Positions 48,726 through 60,116 are shown, counted from the first letter of the stretch. The stretch is 64,000 nt of DNA from Streptomyces sp. NBC_01428 (GCF_036231965.1 NZ_CP109499.1:3038001-3102000), one strand, 5' to 3'. Program-made: numbers and translations. Notes: a model not told the origin generated them from the sequence alone.

Positions 48726-50477
48726 CTACTTCTTCGTGGTGCCGATGTTGAGGTAGTCGTACTGGCCGCTGAAGGCAGCCGTGGAGACCAGGTTCGTGGC
48801 GTACTTCGGGCGGGCCAGGAGCACCTTGAAGTACGTCAGCGGGACGAGGACGGCGTCGTCCATGGTCTTCTTGTCGATCTCGGTGTAGATGCCGTTGCGC
48901 GCGGCGTCGTCCTGCGTGCCGATGGCCTTCTCGAGCAGCGCGTTGACGTCCTTGTTGTCGTACTGCGACAGGTTGGTGTTACCCGAGGCGCCGATCGCGC
49001 TGCCGTTCAGGATCTGCTGCTGGAAGCCGTAGCCGGAGGGCCAGTCGGCACCCCACTGCATCATGATCAGACCGATGTTGTTCTTCTCGGTGAACTTCGG
49101 GACACCCGCGTAGTCGGTGAAGTACTTGCCCGACGGGTACTGCTTCAGGCTGGCGTTGATGCCGACCTTCTTCAGCGAGTTGATGATCGCGGTGGCCGCG
49201 TCGATCTCCTGCGGGCGGTCGCTGCGCGCGGAGATGTTCGTGTTGATCGACGTCTTGCCACAGGCCTTGAGCTGGTCCTTGGCCTTGGCCGCGTCACCCT
49301 TGCTGCCCGCGGACGCGTAGACGTCCGACTTGCTGTAGCCCGGGATGTCCGGCGGAAGGACCGTGGAGGCGATGTCGCCACGGACCGGGCCGCCCTCGGC
49401 GGTCTGCACCGAGACCTTGTCGATCGCGAACTGCACGGCCTTGCGGCACTCGACCTTGTCGAACGGCTTCACCTTGGTGTTGATCGCCATGTAGACGAGT
49501 CGGCCACCGTAGGTGTTGTCCGTGCCGGCCTTCTTGTCGGCCGAGCTGAGCAGCTGCGCCTGGGTCGCGGCCTGGACGCCACCGCCACCGAGGTCGATCG
49601 CGTCGCCCGCGAGGACGTCCTTGTCGATCGTCTCGGCGTTGACCTTCAGGTTGACGACGATCTTCTCGGGGTACTGCTTGCGCAGCGGGTCGGTCTTCGC
49701 GTCCCAGTTGTCGTTGCGCACGAGGACGGCCTGCTTGCCGTCCGAGTAGCTCTGGAACTTGTACGAGCCCGAGGACACGATGTTCTTGACGTAGTCGACG
49801 CCGTTGTCCTTCGCCTGCGGGACCGGAGCGGTCTGCGGCGAGGCCACCAGGTAGTCGAACTCCTGGAACGCGGTCTTCAGGTGGAAGACGACGGTGGTGT
49901 CGTCCGGGGTCTCGATGGAGGAGAGGCCCTTGCCGCTCTTGTCCTTGTAGGGACCCTTGTACTTGTCGCCGCCCACGAGGAACTGCTGGAAGTAGTTCGG
50001 GCCGAGGGAGAGGACGTCACGCGCGAAGTTCGAGCGCTCGACGGCGTACTTCACGTCCTTGGACGTGATGGCGGTGCCGTCCTGGTACTTCAGGCCCGAA
50101 CGCAGCTTGTACGTCCAGGTCTTGCCGCCGTCGCTCGGGACACCCTTGCTCGCGGCGAGGTCGGGGACAAGGGTGTTGCCCTTCTCGCCGGCGCCGGGCT
50201 GGAACGTCATCAGCGGGCGGGCGTACAGACGCGAGAGGTTGTACATGTACGCGTAGTACGTGTTGCCCGGGTCGAAGGAGTCCGGCACGTCGGAGTACTC
50301 GTACGTGACCGTGCCCCCCTTCTGGGTGGAGGCGTTGACGACGTCCGTGGTCGCTGCGTTGGCCCCAGCTGACTTCGTGTTGTCGGTGTTCTTGTTGTCA
50401 TCGGCCTTGCTGCAGCCTGCAACGAGCAGACTCGCGGAGCCGATGGCCGCAATTGCGGCCAGCGCTGACCTTCGCAT
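48726..50477 (-). CDS. Oligopeptide ABC transporter substrate-binding lipoprotein
   Basis: 583 residues. The signal peptide ends in a lipobox SLLVAGC (Cys22), followed by a Thr/Asn/Asp-rich linker and an SBP_bac_5 domain: YEYSDVPDSFDPGNTYY, DLAASKGVPSDGGKTWTY, LRSGLKYQDGTAITSKDVKYAVER. It captures peptides outside the membrane and hands them to the permeases. I start at the ATG at 50477 (MRRSALAA); the GGAGGGG that serves it lies 12 nt upstream, a little far. The ATG at 50498 (MEGN) has no ribosome binding site. Second gene of the operon. Confidence 0.93.
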   Translation of the reverse strand: MRRSALAAIAAIGSASLLVAGCSKADDNKNTDNTKSAGANAATTDVVNASTQKGGTVTYEYSDVPDSFDPGNTYYAYMYNLSRLYARPLMTFQPGAGEKGNTLVPDLAASKGVPSDGGKTWTYKLRSGLKYQDGTAITSKDVKYAVERSNFARDVLSLGPNYFQQFLVGGDKYKGPYKDKSGKGLSSIETPDDTTVVFHLKTAFQEFDYLVASPQTAPVPQAKDNGVDYVKNIVSSGSYKFQSYSDGKQAVLVRNDNWDAKTDPLRKQYPEKIVVNLKVNAETIDKDVLAGDAIDLGGGGVQAATQAQLLSSADKKAGTDNTYGGRLVYMAINTKVKPFDKVECRKAVQFAIDKVSVQTAEGGPVRGDIASTVLPPDIPGYSKSDVYASAGSKGDAAKAKDQLKACGKTSINTNISARSDRPQEIDAATAIINSLKKVGINASLKQYPSGKYFTDYAGVPKFTEKNNIGLIMMQWGADWPSGYGFQQQILNGSAIGASGNTNLSQYDNKDVNALLEKAIGTQDDAARNGIYTEIDKKTMDDAVLVPLTYFKVLLARPKYATNLVSTAAFSGQYDYLNIGTTKK

Positions 50478-50536
50478 GATGGGCGGGTTCCCCTCCATTG
50501 TCGGAAACTTGTGGATCTCTCGGTGCGCGTCAGGCA

Positions 50537-51535
50537 TCAGCGACTGCGCGGGTCGAGAGCGTCGCGGAGACCGTCGCCCAGCAGGTTGAAGGCGAGGACG
50601 GTCACGAAGATGGCGAGGCCGGGCACGATCATGAACTGCGGGTCGACCTCGTAATAGGTGACCGCTTCACGGAGCATGCCGCCCCAGGACGCCTGCGGGG
50701 GCTGGATGCCGACCCCGAGGAAGCTCAGGGACGCCTCGAAGAGGATGTTGGTCGGGATGAGCAGCGTCGAGTAGACGATGATCGGGCCGACCAGGTTGGG
50801 CAGCAGTTCCCGGAACAGGATGTACGGGCCCCTGGCCCCCATGCCCCGGGAGGCGTCCACGAACTCCCGCTCACGCAGGGCGAGCGTCTGGCCTCGGACG
50901 ATACGGCCCAGGTAGGGCCAGTTGAAGAAGCCGATCACGAAGATCAGCACGCTCAGGTGGAGCGGGAGCCCTTCGAGGCCGAACGCGCCGCCCTGCAGGG
51001 TGGCGGAGATGGCGATCGCGAAGAGCAGGAGGGGGAAGGCGAGGAACGTGTCCATCAGGCGGCTGATGACCGCGTCGACGCGCCCGCCGTAGTAGCCCGC
51101 GACGACGCCGAGGATCGCGCCGATCACGTTCGACAGGATGGTGGCGCCGAAGGCGACCACCAGGGAGACCCAGGAGCCCTCGAGGACACGGGTGGCGATG
51201 TCGCGCCCGAACTTCGGGTCGACGCCGAGCGGGTGATCCCAGCTCATTCCGCCGAACCCGCCCTTGGGCAGCGAGGTGTTGGGGTCGATCAGGTCCTGGT
51301 GGAAGGCGTTCGGGTCCAGCCCGAACATCGCCTGGACGGGCCGGGCGAGCACGGCCAGCAGGATGAGCAGCACGACGATGACACCGCCGGCGACCGCCAC
51401 TCTGTCGCGCTTGAAGCGCGTCCAGGCGATCTGTCCCAGGGAACGACCCTCGATCTGCCCCTTGTCGACTCCGGCGAGCACAGCCTCTGGCTGAACTTCC
51501 GTCGCCGCCCCGGTGGTCTCGATCGGTGCGGTCAC
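50537..51535 (-). CDS. Oligopeptide ABC transporter permease (OppC/DppC type)
   Basis: 332 residues. An N-terminal cytoplasmic segment with the conserved SLGQIAWTRFKRDRVAVAG (OppC_N) precedes six membrane helices. The EAA loop is EFVDASRGMGARGPYILFRE, and SWGGMLREA is typical of DppC. The start is the GTG at 51535 (GAGAAGGG about 10 nt upstream). It is the first gene of the operon; placing the C-type permease before the binding protein is an uncommon order for opp loci, which usually begin with the binding protein. Confidence 0.92.
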   Translation of the reverse strand: MTAPIETTGAATEVQPEAVLAGVDKGQIEGRSLGQIAWTRFKRDRVAVAGGVIVVLLILLAVLARPVQAMFGLDPNAFHQDLIDPNTSLPKGGFGGMSWDHPLGVDPKFGRDIATRVLEGSWVSLVVAFGATILSNVIGAILGVVAGYYGGRVDAVISRLMDTFLAFPLLLFAIAISATLQGGAFGLEGLPLHLSVLIFVIGFFNWPYLGRIVRGQTLALREREFVDASRGMGARGPYILFRELLPNLVGPIIVYSTLLIPTNILFEASLSFLGVGIQPPQASWGGMLREAVTYYEVDPQFMIVPGLAIFVTVLAFNLLGDGLRDALDPRSR

Positions 51536-52011
51536 AGTGACCCGACCCTTCTCGCCGGTGGTGACCGGCCTACGCCTGCCGCTGTCTGCGGCTTGGTTCA
51601 CTTGCTCGCCGGGAAGCCGGCCGCAGATGATGCGGCCCGATGACCCGGCTGATCGTTCGACTTGCACTCGCTCACGGAATCGATGACCCCGTGTCTGATG
51701 GGCGAGTCTTCAGTGCCGCCACGATCACGTGCCAGGTCTCATGGAGAAAGTATGCGCAACCGTGATGCTTGTAGGGGGATTCCGTTATCCGAACAGTGGG
51801 TAACGCGAGCCGGACGAGGGGCAGTTGGGCGTGAAGGGTCCACGCTGATCCTTTTGGCCTCAAACGGTCCCGAACCGGGACAACCACCCCATGCGCCTGC
51901 TCCCCCGCAGGTCAGCACCATCGTGCGTACGGCAATGGAAGGCCGTGCGCGAGGTCATGATGCCAGCAGCACTCGCACGATCGTACGACCGGTCCGCGAT
52001 GCGGGACGGCC
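51536..52011. other. Upstream region of the oligopeptide transporter operon
   Basis: 476 bp without a convincing gene. It is less GC-rich than its surroundings, as expected for a promoter region. A small perfect hairpin, gtcccg/cgggac with an AAC loop, lies at 51867-51881. The left part (51540-51760) should carry the operon promoter; TTGCGC and CATACT hexamers near 51750 on the minus strand are suggestive but badly spaced. Short open frames here lack ribosome binding sites and similarity. Confidence 0.4.
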
Positions 52012-52812
52012 TCAGTAGCCGCCGCGGGCCGGCGGATAGCCGTAGCCGCCCGCCACCGGGGCCTGCGCGGGCGCCGCGTGGGCCTCGCGGTCGTAGAACG
52101 GCCGGGCGTTGGCGCGCAGCCACATCGCGACCGGGTCGAACGCGTCGGACATCGCGACCGTCGAGACGGGCAGCCCCTCCGGGACGGCCCCGATCGACTG
52201 CTGCATCATCGCCCGCACCGAGTCGACGGCGGGCGGCGAGGTGTCGTACACGTCGAGGCCGATGGCGAGGTACGGCGCCCCGAGCGCGGGCTGGACCCAG
52301 GCCCGGCGCAACGAACGCACGGCCGGGGTGAGATGCGCGTTCTGGGTGATCAGGGCGTAGAACTGCGGGATCTCGATGCCGGGTTCGGAGAGCCGGAGCG
52401 GGCCCGCGGGCTGGCGTTCCAGGCCGGTGGCGATCCGGCGCAGATCGAGCCAGGGGATGCCGAGGCCGCCACCGGGAGCGTGCGGATTCAGCCAGAGACC
52501 GAAGTGGTCGGGGTAGAGGGTGCGGGCCACGTCCAGGCTGTCGACGACCTCGTACGAGCGGTTCCAGCCGCTGGCCGACAGCTCCTGGGCGGAGGTGACA
52601 CAGGGCGCGTAACCGAAGCCGTCCACCTGCATGTTGCCGTACTGGGCGTCCGGGGAGCCGGACTGGCCGTGCCAGAGGAGCATCCACACCTGGCCGGACG
52701 AGGGGGTCGCGAGCGCGCGAAGGAGCGCCTCGTAGGCGTCGTAACGCCCGGGCGTCACCTGGCGCAGCATGTGCTCGACCTGCCCGGCCGCGGCCGTGCC
52801 CGACGCGCTCAC
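52012..52812 (-). CDS. SseB-family protein (enhanced serine sensitivity)
   Basis: 266 residues with two SseB-type regions: an N-terminal one (QVWMLLWHGQSGSPDAQYG, YAPCVTSAQELSASGWNR) and the C-terminal SseB domain (FYALITQNAHLTPAVRSLR, YLAIGLDVYDTSPPAVDS, ending MWLRANARPFYDRE). A Gly/Tyr/Pro-rich tail closes the protein. SseB was named for serine sensitivity in E. coli, but its biochemical role is unknown. GTG at 52812. Paralogous to the next gene upstream (52985-53761) and near the serine/glycine genes at 54.9-59.4 kb. Confidence 0.82.
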   Translation of the reverse strand: MSASGTAAAGQVEHMLRQVTPGRYDAYEALLRALATPSSGQVWMLLWHGQSGSPDAQYGNMQVDGFGYAPCVTSAQELSASGWNRSYEVVDSLDVARTLYPDHFGLWLNPHAPGGGLGIPWLDLRRIATGLERQPAGPLRLSEPGIEIPQFYALITQNAHLTPAVRSLRRAWVQPALGAPYLAIGLDVYDTSPPAVDSVRAMMQQSIGAVPEGLPVSTVAMSDAFDPVAMWLRANARPFYDREAHAAPAQAPVAGGYGYPPARGGY

Positions 52813-52984
52813 CCTTCAACCGCCCCTTCGCGAACAAATCACGACGAACTCATCCAATACGCCTCAGGCGTCGGTGAGAACGTGCGTCAACACCTCGACC
52901 GGGCCATGAAACCAGCTTATGCGGCGAACGTCCTCCGCCGGGGGACGCCGTCGCGTGCTCCTTTCCGTCACGACGGACGGCCGT

Positions 52985-53761
52985 TCAGTGACCTGCCTGG
53001 TAGAAGGGCCGGACCTGGGCGCGCATCCAGTCGCCCACCGGGTCCTGGGTCACGTCGAGGAGGACCAGGTTCACCGGGATGTTCATCGGGACGCGGCCGA
53101 GGGCCCGGCCGAGGGCGTCGAGGGGGAGGGTGCGGGCCTCGCCCTCCCACAGGGAGAGTTCGACGCCGATGAACATGACCGGGGCGTCGCCCTCGATGCT
53201 GGCCAGGCAGCGGCGGGCGCTCAGCACGACGCCGGTGCCGGCGAACTCGGCGGAGGCCGCGGCGAGGAAGTCCACCGGGTCCTCCTGCCAGTCCGGTTCG
53301 AAGAGCCGCACCCGGCCGCCGCTCGCCGGTCCGTCCAGCGGGGTCCGCCCGGCCCGGCAGAGTTCGGCGACGGCGATCGGCGGCAGGGGCACGCCGACCA
53401 CGCCGTCCGGGTTCACCGCGATGCCGACCTGCGGCGGGAGTCCGCGGGCGAACTCCGCGGCGGGCGCGATGGTGAACGACATGTGGCCGCCGGTGACCTG
53501 CCGGAACTGCTCCTCCGAGCTGAAGACGGGCACGTACACCTGGCCTTCGAGCTCCATCGTGGGCAGATCGAGCGGGCCGCTGTCGGGGCCGCCGCCGCTG
53601 GGCAGCGGCACCCAGACGAAGCTGCGGCCGAGCACCTCGACGATGCGGGCGCCCGCCGAGGCGGCTCCGCCCATGCCGAGGGCGGCGGACAGCACCTCCT
53701 CCAGCTCGTTGCCGGGCCAGCCGCCGTGCGGATGGGGGTGTGCCTGTGCCGGGAAGTCCAT
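52985..53761 (-). CDS. SseB-family protein (second paralogue)
   Basis: 258 residues. The N-terminal SseB domain shows RSFVWVPLPSGG, VYVPVFSSEEQFRQV and VNPDGVVGVPLPP; the C-terminal domain shows MFIGVELSLWEGEARTL, VNLVLLDVTQDPV and the end DWMRAQVRPFYQ, matching the ending of its downstream neighbour. Soluble, no signal peptide. ATG at 53761 with a weak ribosome binding site. The 172 bp to the next gene hold no clear feature. Function unknown. Confidence 0.82.
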   Translation of the reverse strand: MDFPAQAHPHPHGGWPGNELEEVLSAALGMGGAASAGARIVEVLGRSFVWVPLPSGGGPDSGPLDLPTMELEGQVYVPVFSSEEQFRQVTGGHMSFTIAPAAEFARGLPPQVGIAVNPDGVVGVPLPPIAVAELCRAGRTPLDGPASGGRVRLFEPDWQEDPVDFLAAASAEFAGTGVVLSARRCLASIEGDAPVMFIGVELSLWEGEARTLPLDALGRALGRVPMNIPVNLVLLDVTQDPVGDWMRAQVRPFYQAGH

Positions 53762-53826
53762 CTGTCTCTACCGCCTGCTTCGAACCACTGTTCCGGCTGG
53801 AAAGGTTAATGGGACGACACGGCCGG

Positions 53827-54495
53827 TCAGTGGCCGAAGTCGATCCTGCGCAGCACGTCGGCCGCCTCCCGGTCGATGAGGACCGCGGAACCGCAGCCCT
53901 CGGGAACGTCACCGCGCTCCACGGAGCGCAGCAGCCGGGCGACCGCGCCGCGGTGGCGGGCGAACGCGTAGCGCGAGACGCCCCGGCCGCGCTCGCGCTG
54001 GCCGTCCAGCGCGGTGTCCGGCGTGACGTCGAGCAGCAGCAGGTGCAGCGCGCCTCCCCGGCGGCGCGCCGCGCGGCCGAGCCAGCGGCGCACCCAGGCC
54101 TGGGTGCCGCAGTCGTGCACGACGACTCCGCCGTCGCCGCGCAGCGCCCGGCGCAGGCCGGCGTAGTGCGCGAGGCGGACCAGGGGGCGGTAGACCGCGT
54201 ACGGCAGCAGGCGGGCCATCCGGCCGTCCCAACGGTCGCGGGTGTCCTGCGAGTCGACGCGCGTGCCCTCGACCGCCCGCCGCATCAGGGTCGACTTGCC
54301 GCTGCCGGGCAGTCCGGTGACCACGACGAGGTCGCGGGTGCCGAAGCGCAGACCGTGCGGGCTGTGCCCGGCACGGTCCCTCAGGTCTCGGACGACGGCC
54401 GCCGGGAGCGGGCCGCACGCCTCCCGGGCCGGTGCGCCGGTCTGCTCGGGCAGCGCGAGACCCGAGGTCGTCGCGTACACCGTGGTCCTGTTCAC
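53827..54495 (-). CDS. P-loop ATP-binding protein (zeta/kinase-like)
   Basis: 222 residues. A Walker A motif VVVTGLPGSGKSTLMRR lies near residue 55 and an acidic DSQDTRDRW about 20 residues later, with a VVVHDCGTQAWVRRWLGR segment and an Arg-rich lid (RERGRGVSRYAFARHRGAVARLL). This is the layout of small-molecule kinases and zeta-toxin-like phosphotransferases of the AAA_33 type. No antitoxin is next to it, so a toxin role is not supported. GTG at 54495 with GGGGAGGA 8 nt upstream. Divergent from the glycine-riboswitch transcript. Confidence 0.8.
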   Translation of the reverse strand: MNRTTVYATTSGLALPEQTGAPAREACGPLPAAVVRDLRDRAGHSPHGLRFGTRDLVVVTGLPGSGKSTLMRRAVEGTRVDSQDTRDRWDGRMARLLPYAVYRPLVRLAHYAGLRRALRGDGGVVVHDCGTQAWVRRWLGRAARRRGGALHLLLLDVTPDTALDGQRERGRGVSRYAFARHRGAVARLLRSVERGDVPEGCGSAVLIDREAADVLRRIDFGH

Positions 54496-54671
54496 CGTGG
54501 CCGTCCTCCCCTTGGATGTGGAGTCCCATCCCCGTCGAGTGTAAAGAGAAGGTAATGCGCGGCGCTTCCCGTTTCGGTGCGCGGACTGCCACAGCACGGT
54601 TACAGATGCGGACTGCCCTGATCGGACGGGGCGTGCAATGATGGCCGCGCCAACTGCATACCGGCCGCTTG

Positions 54672-54876
54672 AATCCGCGCGGGAGAGTCCTGGGTACGTG
54701 TACCCGGGCGCCGAAGGAGCAAGTCCCTCCCTTGAATCTCTCAGGCCCCGTTACCGCGCGGGCGAGGCACATCTGAAAAGCGGGCCGCTCTCCGTGGCTC
54801 CACCCAAGGTGCAAATCAGGACCACCGTTTCGCGGGGTCGTGATGAACCTCTCAGGTTCCGATGACAGATGGGGAG
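54672..54876 (+). ncRNA. Tandem glycine riboswitch
   Basis: The first aptamer (about 54675-54760) has gcgcgggagagtcc, gccgaaggagcaa and atctctcaggcccc, closed by ccgcgcg. The second (about 54778-54876) has ggtgcaaatcagg, aacctctcagg and the hallmark gatgacagatggggagg. These match the glycine aptamer consensus and its usual two-aptamer arrangement. It lies directly upstream of gcvT, which it should switch on when glycine is abundant. The ATG at 54862 is inside the second aptamer and is not the gcvT start. Confidence 0.93.
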
Positions 54877-54912
54877 GAACGACCTCGCCGTCATGCCTTG
54901 GGAGCCCCACCG

Positions 54913-56031
54913 ATGAGCAGCACCACCCCCCGCCTCACCGCGCTCGACGCCCTGCACCGCTCGCTGGGCGCGACGATGACCGACTTCGCCGGCTGGGACA
55001 TGCCGCTGCGCTACGGCTCGGAGCGCGACGAGCACCTCGCCGTCCGCACGAAGGCCGGCCTCTTCGACCTCTCGCACATGGGCGAGATCACCGTCACCGG
55101 CCCGCAGGCCGCCGAGCTCCTCGCCTTCGCGCTGGTCGGCAACATCGCCACCGTGGGCGTCGGCCGTGCCCGCTACACGATGATCTGCCAGGAGGACGGC
55201 GGCATCCTGGACGACCTGATCGTCTACCGGCTCGCCGAGCACGAGTTCATGGTCGTAGCGAACGCCTCCAACGCCCAGGTGGTGCTGGACGCGCTGACCG
55301 CACGCGCCGCCGGTTTCGACGCGGTGGTGCGCGACGACCGTGACGCGTACGCCCTGATCGCCGTGCAGGGACCCGAGTCCCCCGGCATCCTCGCGTCGCT
55401 CACCGACGCGGACCTGGACGGCCTGAAGTACTACGCGGGGCTGCCGGGCACCGTCGCCGGTGTGCCGGCGCTGATCGCCCGCACCGGCTACACGGGCGAG
55501 GACGGTTTCGAACTGTTCGTCGCGCCCTCCGACGCCGAGAAGGTGTGGCAGGCGCTGACCGACGCGGGCACCCCCGTCGGGCTGATCCCGTGCGGCCTGT
55601 CCTGCCGCGACACGCTGCGCCTGGAGGCGGGCATGCCGCTGTACGGGCACGAGCTGACGACCTCGCTGACCCCCTTCGACGCCGGCCTCGGACGGGTCGT
55701 GAAGTTCGAGAAGGAGGGCGACTTCGTGGGACGCGCCGCGCTCCAGGAGGCCGCCGAGGGCGCCGAGCAGAACCCGCCGCGGGTCCTGGTCGGCCTCGTC
55801 GCCGAGGGGCGTCGCGTGCCGCGCGCCGGGTACCCGGTGGTCTCCGGCGGCCAGGTCGTCGGAGAGATCACCTCGGGCGCCCCGTCGCCCACGCTGGGCA
55901 AGCCGATCGCGATGGCGTACGTCGACGCCGCGCACGCCGCGCCGGGCACCACCGGTGTCGGTGTGGACATCCGGGGCACCCACGAGCCCTACGAGGTCGT
56001 GGCGCTGCCCTTCTACAAGCGCCGGAAGTGA
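54913..56031 (+). CDS. gcvT: Aminomethyltransferase, glycine cleavage system T protein
   Basis: Transfers the methylene group from aminomethyl-lipoyl GcvH to tetrahydrofolate, releasing ammonia. 372 residues with [15 protein letters not shown] at the start, the catalytic-Asp region [12 protein letters not shown] (~97), the folate-binding [13 protein letters not shown] (~190) and [18 protein letters not shown], and a C-terminal barrel. ATG at 54913 (GGGAG about 8 nt upstream), after the riboswitch. It is the first gene of a gcvT-gcvH-glyA unit; gcvP is not in the window. Confidence 0.97.
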   Translation: MSSTTPRLTALDALHRSLGATMTDFAGWDMPLRYGSERDEHLAVRTKAGLFDLSHMGEITVTGPQAAELLAFALVGNIATVGVGRARYTMICQEDGGILDDLIVYRLAEHEFMVVANASNAQVVLDALTARAAGFDAVVRDDRDAYALIAVQGPESPGILASLTDADLDGLKYYAGLPGTVAGVPALIARTGYTGEDGFELFVAPSDAEKVWQALTDAGTPVGLIPCGLSCRDTLRLEAGMPLYGHELTTSLTPFDAGLGRVVKFEKEGDFVGRAALQEAAEGAEQNPPRVLVGLVAEGRRVPRAGYPVVSGGQVVGEITSGAPSPTLGKPIAMAYVDAAHAAPGTTGVGVDIRGTHEPYEVVALPFYKRRK

Positions 56032-56112
56032 CACTGGTCCGCACCGGCAGGCCGTGACACCGGCCCGCACGGACCACGGGCGTCGCGGCTCTCCGCGGCG
56101 CCGGACGGCACC

Positions 56113-56132
56113 CCCGGACGGGCTCGTCCGGG
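56113..56132 (+). terminator. Internal hairpin between gcvT and gcvH
   Basis: cccggac and gtccggg form a 7-bp stem with a 6-nt loop in the 154-bp gap. It may tune read-through or stabilise the gcvT message; the short stem makes full termination doubtful. Confidence 0.4.
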
Positions 56133-56185
56133 TGACGGACTCCCCCTTTCATCAGCACTCCCCCGCGTACAGGAGAATTCAGGCC

Positions 56186-56563
56186 ATGAGCAACCCCCAG
56201 CAGCTCCGCTACAGCAAGGAGCACGAGTGGCTGTCCGTCGCCGAGGACGGCGTCGCGACCGTGGGCATCACCGAGTTCGCGGCCAACGCGCTCGGCGATG
56301 TCGTCTACGCCCAGCTTCCCGAGGTCGGTGACACGGTGACCGCGGGCGAGTCCTGCGGCGAGCTGGAGTCGACCAAGTCGGTCAGCGACCTGTACTCCCC
56401 CGTGGGCGGCGAGGTCGTCGAGGCCAACCAGGACGTGGTGGACGACCCGTCGCTGGTGAACTCGGCCCCCTTCGAGGGCGGCTGGCTGTTCAAGGTCCGC
56501 GTCGCCGACGAGCCCGAGGACCTGATGTCCGCCGACGAGTACGCCGCCTTCACCGCCGGCTGA
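56186..56563 (+). CDS. gcvH: Glycine cleavage system H protein (lipoyl carrier)
   Basis: 125 residues. It shuttles the aminomethyl group between GcvP, GcvT and the lipoamide dehydrogenase on a lipoyl arm. The lipoylated Lys is in [19 protein letters not shown] (~63), and [10 protein letters not shown] and [12 protein letters not shown] are typical. ATG at 56186 with AGGAG 10 nt upstream. It is followed after 11 bp by glyA. Confidence 0.97.
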   Translation: MSNPQQLRYSKEHEWLSVAEDGVATVGITEFAANALGDVVYAQLPEVGDTVTAGESCGELESTKSVSDLYSPVGGEVVEANQDVVDDPSLVNSAPFEGGWLFKVRVADEPEDLMSADEYAAFTAG

Positions 56564-56574
56564 GGAGTCACCGC

Positions 56575-57837
<1,263 letters not shown>

Positions 57838-57840
57838 TTT

Positions 57841-57918
57841 CGTACGCTTCAGGCCGTACGTTTTTGTTCGTACGTTTTCACGGCGTACGGTTTTTGTTCG
57901 TACGGTTCGTTCCGTACG
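57841..57918. repeat. Array of six CGTACG hexamers spaced 14-15 bp
   Basis: CGTACG occurs at 57841, 57855, 57869, 57884, 57899 and 57913, intervals of 14, 14, 15, 15 and 14 bp. Two of the spacers are almost identical (tttttgtt and gtttttgtt). Each hexamer is a palindrome, so neighbouring copies can pair into short RNA hairpins with T-rich loops, or present repeated protein sites on DNA. It lies between the glyA stop and sdaA. Not a CRISPR array: units and spacers are far too short. Confidence 0.75.
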
Positions 57919-57925
57919 GGCGTCC

Positions 57926-57961
57926 GGGGCACCGCGCACACTGGAAGCAGCGCGGTGCCCC
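57926..57961 (+). terminator. Perfect hairpin between glyA and sdaA
   Basis: ggggcaccgcgc and gcgcggtgcccc form a perfect 12-bp stem with a 12-nt loop, right after the CGTACG array and 67 bp before sdaA. A second hairpin, gccggac/gtccggc (57988-58007), ends 9 nt before the sdaA ribosome binding site. The first probably ends the gcv-glyA transcript; alternatively both belong to an sdaA leader. Confidence 0.7.
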
Positions 57962-58028
57962 GTCCCATGCAGTCCCGCACCACCCCCGCCGGACAACGGC
58001 GTCCGGCGAAACCACCAAGGAGTTCCCC

Positions 58029-59396
<1,368 letters not shown>

Positions 59397-59532
59397 TCGC
59401 GTACGCCGGGTGCGGGTCGCTCCTCCGTGCGAGGGTGACACGGGTGAAGTCGGGGAACTCGAAGGGCAGTTGTTCCCCACGAAACCCGGGCACCACTCTG
59501 TGTGGCCCGCCCCCTGCACGGAGGCTCCCCCC

Positions 59533-60090
59533 ATGCTGCGAGGCATCGACGTCAGCGCCTACCAGTCGTCCGCGTACGGAACCGACGGTCTGTCGTTCGT
59601 CTTCATCAAGGCGACCGAAGGCCGCTCGTACGTCAACCCGAAGCTCGCCGCCCAGGTGAAGACGGCCCGCGACGCCGAGTGCGTCGTGGGCTTCTACCAC
59701 TTCCTGTGGCCCGGCGACATCACCGCCCAGGCCGAGTACTTCGTCGGCAAGGCCCCCGAGAAGGCGGGCGACCTGCTCGCCGTCGACTGGGAGACCACCG
59801 GCGAGGGCACCCACGCGAGCAACGCGGAGAAGGACCGCTTCATCCGCAAGGTCAAGGAGCTGCGCCCGCACCACCGGGTGGTGCTCTACACGAACCGGAA
59901 CTTCTGGCTGAACATCGACACCACCTCGTACGCCGGCGACGGTCTCTGGATCGCCGACTACGTCTCCGCGGGAAAGCCCCGCATCAAGGCGAAGTGGCGC
60001 TTCCACCAGTACACGTCCGACCCGGTGGACAAGAATGTGGCGGACTTCGCGAGCAAGACCGCGCTGCGCACCTGGGCCGGCGGGGCGTAG
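59533..60090 (+). CDS. GH25 family (lysozyme-like) glycoside hydrolase
   Basis: 185 residues forming a complete GH25 barrel: RGIDVSAYQ (catalytic-type Asp), FVFIKATEGRSYVNP, VGFYHFLWPGD, LLAVDWETTGEG (catalytic Asp and Glu near residue 92), VVLYTNRNFW, LWIADYVS and FHQYTSD. The family cuts the beta-1,4 link between N-acetylmuramic acid and N-acetylglucosamine. No signal peptide is visible at the ATG at 59533 (GGAGG 9 nt upstream), so export, if any, is by lysis or another route. Confidence 0.9.
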   Translation: MLRGIDVSAYQSSAYGTDGLSFVFIKATEGRSYVNPKLAAQVKTARDAECVVGFYHFLWPGDITAQAEYFVGKAPEKAGDLLAVDWETTGEGTHASNAEKDRFIRKVKELRPHHRVVLYTNRNFWLNIDTTSYAGDGLWIADYVSAGKPRIKAKWRFHQYTSDPVDKNVADFASKTALRTWAGGA

Positions 60091-60116
60091 CCGAGCGGAA
60101 GGAAGAGAGCGGACAC

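Noticed and set aside
51672..51887. 71-codon minus-strand frame upstream of the opp operon
   Set aside because: No ribosome binding site, no similarity, and it occupies the expected promoter region.
53827..54495. Zeta-type toxin of a toxin-antitoxin pair
   Set aside because: Only the P-loop layout is similar; there is no adjacent antitoxin gene, so a kinase-like ATP-binding protein is the safer call.
54862..54912. Upstream ATG for gcvT
   Set aside because: It lies in the conserved atgacagatgggg core of the second glycine aptamer; the ATG at 54913 has its own ribosome binding site.
57841..57918. CRISPR array or tRNA-like repeat
   Set aside because: Six-base palindromic repeats with 8-9 bp spacers and no cas genes do not fit CRISPR.
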